From an uncultured Bacteroidales bacterium (GTDB taxonomy: Bacteria; Bacteroidota; Bacteroidia; Bacteroidales; UBA932), in the NCBI GenBank assembly GCA_900546395.1, contig URDD01000015.1, forward strand, positions 1 through 42,173: a DNA stretch of 42,173 nt, read 5' to 3'. Positions 34,501 to 42,114 of the stretch are shown here, piece after piece. How positions within the stretch are numbered: the stretch's first letter is position 1; each line of letters begins with the position of its first letter. Below the pieces are notes generated by a model. That model worked only from the letters and a program-made list of their open reading frames with translations, ran no database searches and had not been told where the DNA came from. A program made the translations under genes and the position numbers.

Positions 34501-34744
34501 TTTCAAGACTTCGGCCAGAATCAGGAAGGAAAAACACCCTGTCTCCTTCTATGAGATTATACAAATCCGTAACACAATACTCCGCGGATTCTTTATCCGG
34601 CAAGATTATCAGGTGCACTCCGCTCCTGGCAATCCCGGATAAAACAAACCACCTTGCAGATAGAATCAGACCGCTGCAATATACTTCTTTTGATAAAGAT
34701 ATCTTTTCAGAAAGAACTTCCGTTGATTTTTGACTTATTAACAT
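31547..34744 (-). CDS. mfd: Transcription-repair coupling factor
   Basis: Encodes 1065 residues, slightly shorter than the 1150 of E. coli. Mfd removes RNA polymerase stalled at DNA lesions and recruits UvrA. From the N-terminus: a UvrB-homology module (LIILPDKESAEYCVTDLYNL, FLPDSGRSLER), the RNA-polymerase-interacting domain around GDYVVHIDHGVGIFGGL, then helicase motifs. Walker A is GDVGFGKTEVAVRAAFKAV, the DExx box IDEEQKFGV, and motif VI QLRGRVGRSNKKAFCYL. A C-terminal regulatory domain ends the protein. It starts divergently from ruvB and heads the minus-strand block with coaX 21 bp downstream. Confidence 0.96.
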   Translation of the reverse strand: MLISQKSTEVLSEKISLSKEVYCSGLILSARWFVLSGIARSGVHLIILPDKESAEYCVTDLYNLIEGDRVFFLPDSGRSLERSNYKSSLSVQRTSAISKLSQYDEEEGLLAVVTYPAALEEKIPGGKRISDSLLKLRVGDEISHDRIVSILASENFERVDFVAAPGQFAIRGGIVDIFSYSFNNPFRISFFGDEIDSINVFDCNTQLSKESVSSADIYPDLSGSTAGDEDYLTSVLLPENTLVWIDSSDNYSEESFFGTLLPFRKVYLDIPLSSRNVESVAFDIVPQPVFNKNFELLTEDIRSRIENGYKVIIFGDKESQLERLRSILSQNGGLIPEFRASCNIHSGFIDRENKVCCYSDHEIFDRFHRVTVRRTVEKSEQLTINDLTSFNIGDYVVHIDHGVGIFGGLVRMTDDKGRIHEVVKISYKDNDVVFVSVHSLHKISRYRSKEGDPPKINKLGSKTWQNLKNNTKAKVKDIAKDLIQLYAKRKNARGFAFSPDSYMQQELESSFIYEDTPDQEKAVKAVKSDMEDNCPMDRLVCGDVGFGKTEVAVRAAFKAVADSKQVAVLVPTTILSLQHYNTFKSRLKDFPCNIDFVSRLRTAKEISDIQERLKNGRIDIVIGTHKLLGKGFEFKDLGLLIIDEEQKFGVSSKEKLRQLKADVDTLTLTATPIPRTLQFSLLGARDLSIINTPPPNRIPVQTEIMLFDGDEVKGIINYELNRGGQIFFVHNRVEELQSIYDILHRLVPDMKICVAHGQMESKVLENKIMDFMAGDYDMLLCTTIIENGLDVPNANTIIINQAQNIGLSDLHQLRGRVGRSNKKAFCYLIVPPLVSITDEAKRRLKAIEAFSDLGSGFNIAMQDLDIRGAGNLLGAEQSGFISDMGLETYQKILAEAMEELGVETGLSSAGISSGSVVADCTIETDQTALIPDSYMNVTAEKIRIYKELDSMKDEKSLDLMKNRISDRFGKIPEELERLFEIVKIRNLAGNMGFEKVIIKNNVMIAFFISNPMSQYYRSGKFADILAKISENDKIVELKQTDDKLRIFVKNVPDLKKAYQLLSKLN

Positions 34745-35030
34745 TTATGCAATTTTTTCTGTTGAAAACCTGTTGGAAACCATGTTGACAGCAATTGAAA
34801 ATTAAATTTGCATTAATTGGCATTACCGTATATACTGCGTGTCAATCATTATTTCAAAATAAACTTTTTATTTTTTATACATACAGGGGATTTGGGTTTA
34901 TTAACAATATTCACTCTGTGTAACATAGTGATAATCAATTACAATATTATACTTATCAACATATCAACAATGATATAATCATAAACATTTATAAATTTAA
35001 AATACTTATATTTGTATATAATTTTGATAA
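34745..35030. other. AT-rich mfd-ruvB gap, candidate replication origin
   Basis: This 286-bp gap separates divergent mfd and ruvB and encodes nothing I can see. On the left are three direct repeats at one-turn spacing, TGTTGAAAA (34760), TGTTGGAAA (34771) and TGTTGACAG (34783). On the right, TTATCAACA (34953) and ATATCAACA (34961) point the other way. These resemble the DnaA box TTATCCACA/TGTGGATAA with one or more changes. The right part is extremely AT-rich, as an unwinding element would be. By eye, plus-strand genes to the right are richer in G and T than plus-strand genes to the left. The call is an inference; a plain divergent promoter region is the alternative. TATATTTG at 35007-35014 is a likely -7 box for ruvB. 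Confidence 0.4.
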
Positions 35031-36056
35031 ATGATGAACGGAAAATTCGATCCGCACGATGTCAATGCTGACAAAGATAAAGATTTCGATGGAATAATAA
35101 GACCTCAGGATCTTAAAGAATTCACAGGACAGGACAAGATAGTTTCGAACCTCAAAATTTTTGTAAAGGCTGCAAAAATGAGAGGGGAATCGCTTGATCA
35201 TGTCTTGTTTCACGGCCCTCCTGGATTAGGTAAGACTACACTTGCACATATCATAGCAAATGAACTTGGAGTAAATATGAAGGTGACCTCCGGTCCTATT
35301 CTTGACAAGCCTGGTGATCTGGCAGGACTGCTGACTTCTTTGGAAGAAGGGGACGTCCTTTTCATTGACGAAATACACAGACTTTCTCCAGTAGTAGAAG
35401 AATATTTGTATTCGGCTATGGAGGATTTTGTCATAGATATAATGATAGACAAAGGTCCCGGCGCACGTTCTGTGAGAATATCGTTGAATCCTTTTACGCT
35501 TGTTGGTGCAACTACAAGAAGCGGTCTCCTTACATCTCCTCTCAGGGCCCGTTTCGGCATTACATGTGCTCTTGAATATTATGATACCGCCACCCTTGAA
35601 AATATAGTCAGGAGAAGTGCTGCGATTCTTAAAATAGGAATTGAGCAGGATGCAGCAGAAGAGATAGCTCTGAGAAGCCGCGGAACGCCAAGAATTGCAA
35701 ATGCACTGCTGAGAAGGGTGCGTGATTTCGCTCAGGTTATGGGGAGCGGAAAGATAGATCTTAAGATTGCAAAGTATGCGCTTGATGCCCTTAATATTGA
35801 CAAAAGAGGACTCGATGCTGTTGATAACAAGATTCTGCGTACTATAATAACCAAATTCAACGGAGGACCTGTTGGTGCCAATACTATTGCTACGGCAGTA
35901 GGTGAGGACCAGGGTACTCTTGAAGAGGTCTATGAGCCTTTCCTTATTAAGGAGGGTTTTATAGTGAGGACTCCGCGCGGCAGGGAAGCTACGGAACTTG
36001 CGTACAGGCATCTTGGCTATGACAGGGAAATCACGGAAGAAAATCTTCTTTTCTGA
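35031..36056 (+). CDS. ruvB: Holliday junction helicase RuvB
   Basis: Encodes 341 residues (ATGATG start; the second ATG at 35034 is equally possible). RuvB is the AAA+ hexameric motor that, with RuvA, drives branch migration of Holliday junctions. Motifs are IRPQDLKEFTGQDK, Walker A GPPGLGKTTLAH, Walker B VLFIDEIHRLS, sensor 1 GATTRSGLLTSPLRARFG and the C-terminal winged helix with GEDQGTLEEVYEPFLI. Length and order are normal. A candidate -7 box lies at 35007-35014. The C45-like hydrolase gene starts within or just after its 3' end, so they may be cotranscribed. ruvA and ruvC are not adjacent. Confidence 0.97.
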   Translation: MMNGKFDPHDVNADKDKDFDGIIRPQDLKEFTGQDKIVSNLKIFVKAAKMRGESLDHVLFHGPPGLGKTTLAHIIANELGVNMKVTSGPILDKPGDLAGLLTSLEEGDVLFIDEIHRLSPVVEEYLYSAMEDFVIDIMIDKGPGARSVRISLNPFTLVGATTRSGLLTSPLRARFGITCALEYYDTATLENIVRRSAAILKIGIEQDAAEEIALRSRGTPRIANALLRRVRDFAQVMGSGKIDLKIAKYALDALNIDKRGLDAVDNKILRTIITKFNGGPVGANTIATAVGEDQGTLEEVYEPFLIKEGFIVRTPRGREATELAYRHLGYDREITEENLLF

Positions 36057-37350
36057 TTTGAATGCTTTTGTTTTGAAGACACTGTATCTTATATTGGCTG
36101 TTTTGTGTCTGGCTCTTGCAGAAGGCAGGGCCTGTACTTCTGCTGTCATATCTTCCAGGGCTTCAGCTGATGGAAGACCGGTACTTTGGAAACACAGGGA
36201 TACAGGTGCTTTGGATAACAGACTTGAGCATTTTAAAGGGCCGGAATATTCTTTTACCGGGCTGGTGAATTCTTCGTCTGTTTCTGCGGGGTATCTTGAA
36301 GAAGGAGAGAGAGAGGTATGGATGGGAGCCAATACAGCAGGATTTGCACTTATGAATACTGCATCATATAATTTGAAGGATGATAATGTTCCTTCTTCTT
36401 TGATGGATAGGGAAGGTGTCATTATCTTCAAAGCTCTCGGTGTTTGCGGCTCTCTGGAAGAGTTTGAGGCTTTTCTTGACACTTTGCCTCGTCCCACTGG
36501 AGTAGAGGCAAATTTCGGGGCGATAGACGCTTTTGGCGGGGCAGCATATTATGAAGTCAACAATAATTCGTGGATAAAATATGATGTCAACAATCCCGAG
36601 ACAGCTCCTGACGGGTATATGGTTGTGACTAATTTTTCTTTTTCAGGAAGGGAGGAAGACAGGAAAGGGTATGAGCGTTATCTGACAGCATCGGCAATTT
36701 TCAGTGAGCGTTCGGATTCAGGAATTCTGTTTGATATTCCTTTTCTTTTTGATGGAGTGTCCCGTTCTTTCAGACACGAATTTTTAGGTATTGATTATAG
36801 CAGGGATTATGATAAAATGAAAGAGTCAGGATTTTGTAACGGTATAGTCGTTGACCAGGATTTCATTCCACGCCGCAGCACATCTGCATCAGTTGCTGTA
36901 CAAGGAGTAAAAAGAGGGGAGCCGGTTTCGCATATAGTGATGTGGGCTCTGCTTGGTTATCCTGTCTGCGGAACTGTTATTCCTGTGCCTGTATCTGTCG
37001 GAAATATTATTCCTGACTATTTGTGCGCATCTCCTGTATCGCATAATGCACTTATGTGTGACTTGGCTCTTTCTGTAAAAAACAGGTTTGTTTTCCGGTT
37101 CAACTCAAGCAGCGGAAGGTCTTATCTGGATCTTGATGCAGTCATTGGCGGCAGAGACGGCCGTCCTTCCCTTGTTTCATGTGCATCGGAATCTGACGAG
37201 GAAATAAGGAAAAAATTCGACGTTGTCTTCAATGAATATCTTTCAGGAAGATGCTCTTACGGACAGTATCTGGAGGAGTATAAGGCTATATCATCAGAAT
37301 TCATTGATATATATACTAATAATTTCAAATCATATTTGTCGGAAGAATGA
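36019..37350 (+). CDS. Exported C45-type Ntn hydrolase
   Basis: Encodes 443 residues from the ATG at 36019, inside the ruvB 3' end. A TTG at 36058, just after the ruvB stop, gives a cleaner signal peptide (MNAFVLKTLYLILAVLCLAL) and may be the true start. Cleavage after EGRA would expose Cys in ACTSAVISS, as needed for an N-terminal-nucleophile hydrolase. The ADGRPVLWKHRDTG and EYSFTGLVN segments fit the C45/linear-amide C-N hydrolase group, which covers acyltransferases, penicillin and conjugated bile acid amidases and choloylglycine-hydrolase relatives. The substrate is not predictable. Codon use is G/T-rich, like other plus-strand genes to the right of ruvB. Confidence 0.78.
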   Translation: MTGKSRKKIFFSDLNAFVLKTLYLILAVLCLALAEGRACTSAVISSRASADGRPVLWKHRDTGALDNRLEHFKGPEYSFTGLVNSSSVSAGYLEEGEREVWMGANTAGFALMNTASYNLKDDNVPSSLMDREGVIIFKALGVCGSLEEFEAFLDTLPRPTGVEANFGAIDAFGGAAYYEVNNNSWIKYDVNNPETAPDGYMVVTNFSFSGREEDRKGYERYLTASAIFSERSDSGILFDIPFLFDGVSRSFRHEFLGIDYSRDYDKMKESGFCNGIVVDQDFIPRRSTSASVAVQGVKRGEPVSHIVMWALLGYPVCGTVIPVPVSVGNIIPDYLCASPVSHNALMCDLALSVKNRFVFRFNSSSGRSYLDLDAVIGGRDGRPSLVSCASESDEEIRKKFDVVFNEYLSGRCSYGQYLEEYKAISSEFIDIYTNNFKSYLSEE

Positions 37351-37378
37351 CTTTTTATCCGTATATGGGCTGAATTAA

Positions 37379-37409
37379 TTGCTCATTTGCTTAAAAATCA
37401 CTAAACTTG
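37379..37409 (+). promoter_or_regulatory. Promoter of frdA-frdB
   Basis: TTG (37379-37381), a 20-bp spacer and TAAACTTG (37402-37409; one change from TAnnTTTG) precede the frdA ATG at 37437. This argues that frdAB has its own transcript, separate from the hydrolase gene upstream. Confidence 0.6.
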
Positions 37410-37436
37410 TGCCGAAATTTCATTAAACATTATAAA

Positions 37437-39383
37437 ATGGCCGAAAAATTAATTTCTAAGATTCCTGAGGGTCCTTTGTCTGAGAAATGGACAAAGCATA
37501 AGTCTCAGATCCGTGTTGTCAGTCCAGGCAACAAGAGGAAACTCGAGATCATTGTCATCGGAACCGGACTCGGAGGAGCATCTGCAGCTGCTTCTCTCGG
37601 AGAGTTGGGGTATAATGTAAAGGTATTCTGCATCAGCGACTCTCCTCGTCGTGCGCACTCTATTGCCGCACAGGGAGGTATCAATGCTGCAAAGAACTAC
37701 CAGAACGACAATGACTCCATCTACCGTCTTTTCTATGATACAATCAAGGGAGGAGACTACCGCAGCCGTGAGGCAAATGTCTATCGTCTTGCAGAGGTGA
37801 GCAACAACATCATCGACCAGTGCGTTGCGCAGGGAGTTCCTTTTGCCAGGGAATATGGCGGACTGCTTGCAAACAGGTCTTTCGGAGGTGCTCAGGTAAG
37901 CCGTACATTCTATGCCCGCGGACAAACCGGACAGCAGCTTCTTCTCGGTGCATATGCCGCTCTCAACCGTCAGGTTGCAGCAGGTACAGTAAAGAGCTAT
38001 CCTCGTCATGAGATGCTTGATCTTGTACTTATCAACGGAGAAGCAAAAGGTATTATAGCAAGGAATCTTGTTACAGGAGAAATTGAAAGATTCGGTGCAC
38101 ATGCTGTTGTGATTGCATCCGGCGGATACGGAAACACATACTTCCTTTCTACCAATGCAATGAACAGTAACGGTTCTGCTGCATGGCAGTGCTATAAGAA
38201 AGGTGCTTTCTTTGCAAACCCTTGTTATGCACAGATTCACCCTACCTGTATTCCTGTTCACGGAGACCAGCAGTCAAAGCTTACTCTGATGTCTGAGTCA
38301 CTCCGTAATGACGGACGTATCTGGGTTCCTAAGAAGAAAGAGGATGTTGAGAAGCTTCGCAAGCATCAGATCAAGCCTTCAGAGATTGCAGAGCAGGACA
38401 GGGATTACTATCTTGAGCGCCGTTACCCTGCATTCGGAAACCTTGTGCCTCGTGACGTGGCTTCACGTGCAGCAAAGGAAAGATGTGACGCTGGCTTCGG
38501 TGTCAACGAGACAGGACTTGCAGTGTTCCTTGACTTCAAGACAGCTATCGAGAGACTCGGAGAAGACAAGATCAGAGAAAGGTACGGAAACCTCTTCCAG
38601 ATGTATGAGAAGATTACCGCTACCAATCCTTATAAGGAGCCTATGATGATTTATCCTGCTATCCACTATACTATGGGAGGTATCTGGGTTGATTACAACC
38701 TCCAGACTACCATACCTGGTCTTTATGCGATAGGTGAGGCTAACTTCAGTGACCATGGCGGAAACCGTCTCGGTGCTTCAGCCCTCATGCAGGGTCTTGC
38801 TGACGGATATTTCATCCTTCCATATACTATCGGAGACTATCTTGCAGGCAAGTTCAAAGAGCCTAAGACAGATACCAATGCTCCTGAGTTCGTAGAGGCA
38901 GAAAAAGCCGTAAGGGCAAAGATCAACAAACTTTTCTCTATCAAGGGTAAAGAGACTGTCGATGAGCTTCACAAGAAACTCGGACACATTATGTGGGAGT
39001 ATGTAGGTATGGCCAGAAACGAGGAAGGTCTGAAGAAAGCGATAAAGCTTATTCAGGATCTCCGCAAAGAGTTCTGGACAAATGTATATGTAGCCGGAGA
39101 AGAGGGAACATTCAACCAGGAGCTTGAGAAGGCTCTCAGACTGGCTGATTTCCTTGAAATCGGCGAACTGATGGCAAGAGACGCCCTTAACCGCAACGAG
39201 TCTTGCGGAGGACACTTCCGTCTCGAGTATCAGACAGAGGATGGAGAAACCAAGCGTGACGACGAGAACTATATGTACGTATCTGCTTGGGAGTACAAGG
39301 GTGATGACGTTGAGCCGGAACTCCATAAAGAGCCTCTGAAATATGAGAACATCAAGATAGCTACCAGAAACTATAAAGACTAA
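37437..39383 (+). CDS. frdA: Fumarate reductase/succinate dehydrogenase flavoprotein subunit
   Basis: Encodes 648 residues from the ATG at 37437; an in-frame TTG at 37407 is within the promoter. It is the catalytic subunit that, in these anaerobes, reduces fumarate to succinate at the end of the anaerobic electron chain. Motifs are the FAD-binding GTGLGGASAAASL, HSIAAQGGINAAKN with the flavin-linking His, the HPTCIP active-site region, and GGNRLGASALMQGL near the second FAD contact. It is the long epsilonproteobacteria/Bacteroidetes-type FrdA. frdB starts 5 bp after its stop. The membrane cytochrome b subunit gene, which normally lies directly upstream in Bacteroidales, is absent: only 86 bp separate frdA from the hydrolase gene. 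Third positions are C-rich, consistent with high expression. Confidence 0.95.
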   Translation: MAEKLISKIPEGPLSEKWTKHKSQIRVVSPGNKRKLEIIVIGTGLGGASAAASLGELGYNVKVFCISDSPRRAHSIAAQGGINAAKNYQNDNDSIYRLFYDTIKGGDYRSREANVYRLAEVSNNIIDQCVAQGVPFAREYGGLLANRSFGGAQVSRTFYARGQTGQQLLLGAYAALNRQVAAGTVKSYPRHEMLDLVLINGEAKGIIARNLVTGEIERFGAHAVVIASGGYGNTYFLSTNAMNSNGSAAWQCYKKGAFFANPCYAQIHPTCIPVHGDQQSKLTLMSESLRNDGRIWVPKKKEDVEKLRKHQIKPSEIAEQDRDYYLERRYPAFGNLVPRDVASRAAKERCDAGFGVNETGLAVFLDFKTAIERLGEDKIRERYGNLFQMYEKITATNPYKEPMMIYPAIHYTMGGIWVDYNLQTTIPGLYAIGEANFSDHGGNRLGASALMQGLADGYFILPYTIGDYLAGKFKEPKTDTNAPEFVEAEKAVRAKINKLFSIKGKETVDELHKKLGHIMWEYVGMARNEEGLKKAIKLIQDLRKEFWTNVYVAGEEGTFNQELEKALRLADFLEIGELMARDALNRNESCGGHFRLEYQTEDGETKRDDENYMYVSAWEYKGDDVEPELHKEPLKYENIKIATRNYKD

Positions 39384-39388
39384 TTGAA

Positions 39389-40168
39389 ATGGATTTGACT
39401 TTGAAAGTTTGGCGTCAGAAAAACGCTAAGGAAAAAGGACATTTTGAGACCTATAAGGTCAAAAACATATCCCCGGACAGCTCTTTTCTTGAGATGCTTG
39501 ACATTCTCAACGAGCAGCTCATCCACGAGGGTATCGATCCGGTAGCTGTAGAGAAAGGCTGCCAGAGCAGTGGTCCTGTATCATTTGACCACGATTGCCG
39601 CGAGGGTATCTGCGGTGCTTGTTCACTGTATATCAACGGTAGGGCACACGGTCCAGACGATGAGGTTACTACATGCCAGCTCCACATGCGCAAATTCAAG
39701 GATGGTGACACTATCACTATCGAGCCTTGGAGAAGCAACGGTTTCCCTGTAATCAAGGACCTTGTTGTTGACCGTCAGGCATTTGACAAGATTCTTCAGG
39801 CAGGCGGATTCGTATCTGTAGGTACAGGCGGAGTTCCTGATGGAAACGCTATTCCTATTTCTCACGAGAAAGCAGAGGAAAGTATGGACGGAGCGGCTTG
39901 TATCGGTTGCGGAGCTTGTGTAGCTACTTGTAAGAACGGTTCTGCTATGCTTTTCGTTGCAGCTCGTGTAAGTTCACTTGCTCTACTTCCTCAGGGTAAG
40001 GTAGAGGGTGCAAAACGTGCAAAGGCAATGGTTGCAAAGATGGACGAACTCGGGTTCGGTGCATGTACAAACACACGTGCCTGTGAGATGGAGTGTCCTA
40101 AGCACATTACAGTTTCACACATCGCTCGTCTGAATAGAGAATTCCTCTGTGCCAAACTTAAGGACTAA
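39389..40168 (+). CDS. frdB: Fumarate reductase/succinate dehydrogenase iron-sulfur subunit
   Basis: Encodes 259 residues. It carries electrons from the membrane quinol side to the FrdA flavin. The [2Fe-2S] ligands are C70, C75, C78 and C96 (DHDCREGICGACS...TTCQ). The C-terminal clusters use C171, C174, C177 and C181 (CIGCGACVATC) and C226, C232 and C236 (ACTNTRACEMECPKH), giving a [4Fe-4S] and a [3Fe-4S] cluster as expected. It is 5 bp downstream of frdA and a strong terminator follows, so the operon ends here without an anchor subunit gene. Confidence 0.96.
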   Translation: MDLTLKVWRQKNAKEKGHFETYKVKNISPDSSFLEMLDILNEQLIHEGIDPVAVEKGCQSSGPVSFDHDCREGICGACSLYINGRAHGPDDEVTTCQLHMRKFKDGDTITIEPWRSNGFPVIKDLVVDRQAFDKILQAGGFVSVGTGGVPDGNAIPISHEKAEESMDGAACIGCGACVATCKNGSAMLFVAARVSSLALLPQGKVEGAKRAKAMVAKMDELGFGACTNTRACEMECPKHITVSHIARLNREFLCAKLKD

Positions 40169-40194
40169 CAGAGTATCTGACTCTCTAACATAAT

Positions 40195-40234
40195 AAAAGC
40201 CGGACATTCTTTATAGAGTTGTCCGGCTTTTATT
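40195..40234 (+). terminator. Terminator of frdAB
   Basis: AAAAGCCGGACA (40195-40206) pairs with TGTCCGGCTTTT (40220-40231), followed by A and more T-rich sequence. The long, near-perfect stem also carries A-tracts on its left side, so it could act in both directions. Confidence 0.85.
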
Positions 40235-40344
40235 AATTATAAGTTAATGATGTTTCATTCAGTATCCTCTTCTAAAGTTACGTTTTACTTTTCTACTCGT
40301 CCTGCTCAGTCGTCAAGGTGCTTCTCGCAGGGTTGCAGGCGGCC
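40235..40344. other. Accessory boundary region with no intact gene
   Basis: Between the frdB terminator and the regulator gene at 40732 there is no intact gene. After the terminator the sequence has a different texture and carries degenerate GTACCG repeat units (40345-40460), then the C-terminal nuclease remnant. The first 110 bp hold nothing recognisable. Confidence 0.5.
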
Positions 40345-40460
40345 GTACCACAGTCGTTTTAGTCAGTGTTGGTACCGCAGAGATGGCTTTTCCGTACAAA
40401 ATGTCTTGACAGGCCGGTTGAGACAGCCTGCATGCCTTTCCAGTACAAATGGCACTTTGT
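40345..40460 (+). repeat. Degenerate copies of the GTACCG leader repeat
   Basis: GTACC(G) or its remnant GTAC occurs at 40345, 40372, 40394 and 40443. The unit at 40372-40420 (GTACCGCAG...TTTTCCGTACAAAATG...GCCGGTTG) matches the unit at 1759-1808 nearly base for base, with GTACCG decayed to GTACAA and a 1-bp deletion. The following unit (40421-40460) also aligns, with its GTACCG lost. These are the same leader repeats as at 1709-1808, but decayed. Confidence 0.7.
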
Positions 40461-40722
40461 TGACCAGCTTAAAAAACATGTATTATTCGTAACTATATTA
40501 TATTCAAGGTTTTTCTTACTGTTCAAGAATATGTCTGATCTTCGTGAGCAGCCGAAAGTTTTTGATGAAAAGGAGTTCGACCGTTTGTTTGAAATGGCGG
40601 AATTGTGTAACTTCACGCCTGACGAGTATTATAATTACCAAAATTCGCAGGAGACTGCAAGGAACTTGTTGTCGATTGGGCTTTCGGTAGAGCAGATAAT
40701 GAATGTGGAATCGATAATATAA
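40421..40722 (+). pseudogene. Rpn-family nuclease remnant: leader plus C-terminal fragment
   Basis: One open frame runs from the repeat into LLFKNMSDLREQPKVFDEKEFDRL, the C-terminal third of Rpn/PD-(D/E)XK nuclease-transposase proteins, and continues EMAELCNFTPDEYYNYQNSQE, ending GLSVEQIMNVESII. An ATG at 40531 would make a 63-residue piece. Before it, WHFVDQLKKHVLF loosely matches the family's N-terminal DFxxxxLFKKVFG. The whole nuclease core between these parts is absent. The remaining piece begins where the truncated copy at 1788-2396 ends (DKWMYLF there, FFLLFKN here). I read it as an internally deleted copy, not as a functional gene. Confidence 0.7.
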
Positions 40723-40731
40723 GGGCTGTTT

Positions 40732-42113
40732 ATGAGAATTTTATATAAGTGTATATTTTCATTCTTTTTATCAGTCATATTTATTTCATGCAATAGTGAA
40801 TTAGAAAATAATTTACAACGAATTGAAAGTAAATTGGTTCATGCTGATTCTCTGAAAAAAACGGTAATGTGGCTGAAGCATTCCGCGAATTGATAAATAT
40901 AGCGGAGATGGAGTGTGATACTTCTGCAATATCCTGTAAAGTAAAGGCTTTGGCTTCTATTGCAGATTTATATAAATCCAATTATAATAACGTGAAGGCT
41001 GTTGATTATTTGGAGGAAGCTTGCGAATTTTTGGATTTATGTGACACTTGTGATAGTATAAGTTTTGGCGTGTATCTGAAATTAGCTGACCTATATGGAA
41101 AACTGACAGAATATAATAGTGCTGACAGCGTATTCAATATGATTTTGTCCAGATATTCAGATTCTCTTTATCGCGCTAAAGTATATGCAGAAAAAGCAGC
41201 TGTAGATGTAATGAGGGATTTTGTTGATTTTCAGTCGATTATATCAATGCTATACTTTATTCGGGATACAGATTGCAGTTTGCTGACTATCGAGCACCTT
41301 GCCGTTCTCTCATATTCGCTTGCAGCAACTCAAAATTATGCAGAATCGGGTATTTATATGGCTCAGGCTGAATCTATGGTATGTGACCAGATGTCGGAAA
41401 TGACAGTCTTATATTGGAAATACAGGACAAATCTTCTTGAACGGGATTTTGAATCGGCTTTGGATAATTATACAAGGATGTCATTCATTAAAAATAGGAT
41501 GATAGGGGAAGCTATGAATGAGTCATTGCAATCATCTATGTATGGTTATCTTGATTCAGTTGCAGATTTTGCAAATTATCGTCTTGTTTCGCTTAGGAAG
41601 AACATTATGCTGATGTTGTTTCTTTTTATAATTGTTTTAATTTTGCTTGCCTTGATTCTTGCACGCATTGTCAGAAAACACAGAGCGTATGAGGAAGAAC
41701 AGAAAGATAATATAAGGGAATTAGTCGTAAATATTGATAATCTGAAAACAGAATTTTCAGGTGCTTATTTCAGTAGCAGTATCTTTAACCTATTTAATGA
41801 TATCGTATCTATATATTATGATAATAAGGACTATAAACCGGATTTTTTAAAGTATAAGATTGATACTTTGCTTGATGCAATCATTCATGATGATTCTTTT
41901 CATTTTGAAATTGAAGCTAATCTTGACAGAAATAAAGATAGGATAATGGAAAAGTTCCGTTCTTCTTTTCCAGGTATGAAAGAGGATGACTATCTGTTTG
42001 CAATTTATGTTTTTGCAGGCTTGTCCAATAAGGTGATAAGTCTTATGACAGACAAAAGTATAGATAATGTCTATAGGATAAAATACAGGCTTAAAGTGAT
42101 TGCAGCGGTTTAA
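40732..42113 (+). CDS. TPR lipoprotein with transmembrane helix and C-terminal HTH, interrupted at an A7 tract
   Basis: The ATG at 40732 opens a lipoprotein signal (lipobox-like VIFISC, Cys20) that reads to SLKK, then hits a stop. A frame shift at AAAAAAA (40855-40861) joins it to the long frame NGNVAEAFREL..., which runs to 42113; the joined product would be about 460 residues. Without the shift, a GTG at 40869 could start a 414-residue product lacking the signal. The body has TPR-like helices (SIADLYKSNYNNVKAVDYLEEA and similar), a transmembrane helix near NIMLMLFLFIIVLILLALIL, a coiled coil, and a C-terminal LuxR-like HTH (GLSNKVISLMTDKSIDNVYRIKYRLK). This layout is a common Bacteroidetes one-component membrane regulator. 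The target is unknown. The shift may be real slippage, phase variation, decay or a sequencing error. Confidence 0.7.
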
Positions 42114-42114
42114 A

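Noticed and set aside
34803..34810. TAAATTTG as the main ruvB promoter
   Set aside because: It would leave a 220-base leader and the upstream TTG spacing is wrong; TATATTTG at 35007-35014 is better placed.
35226..36497. Long minus-strand frame opposite ruvB and the hydrolase
   Set aside because: Basic, Ser/Arg/Cys-rich translation with no domain; an antisense shadow of two well-supported plus-strand genes.
37449..38261. 270-codon minus-strand frame opposite frdA
   Set aside because: Cys- and Val-rich shadow caused by frdA codon bias; frdA is unambiguous.
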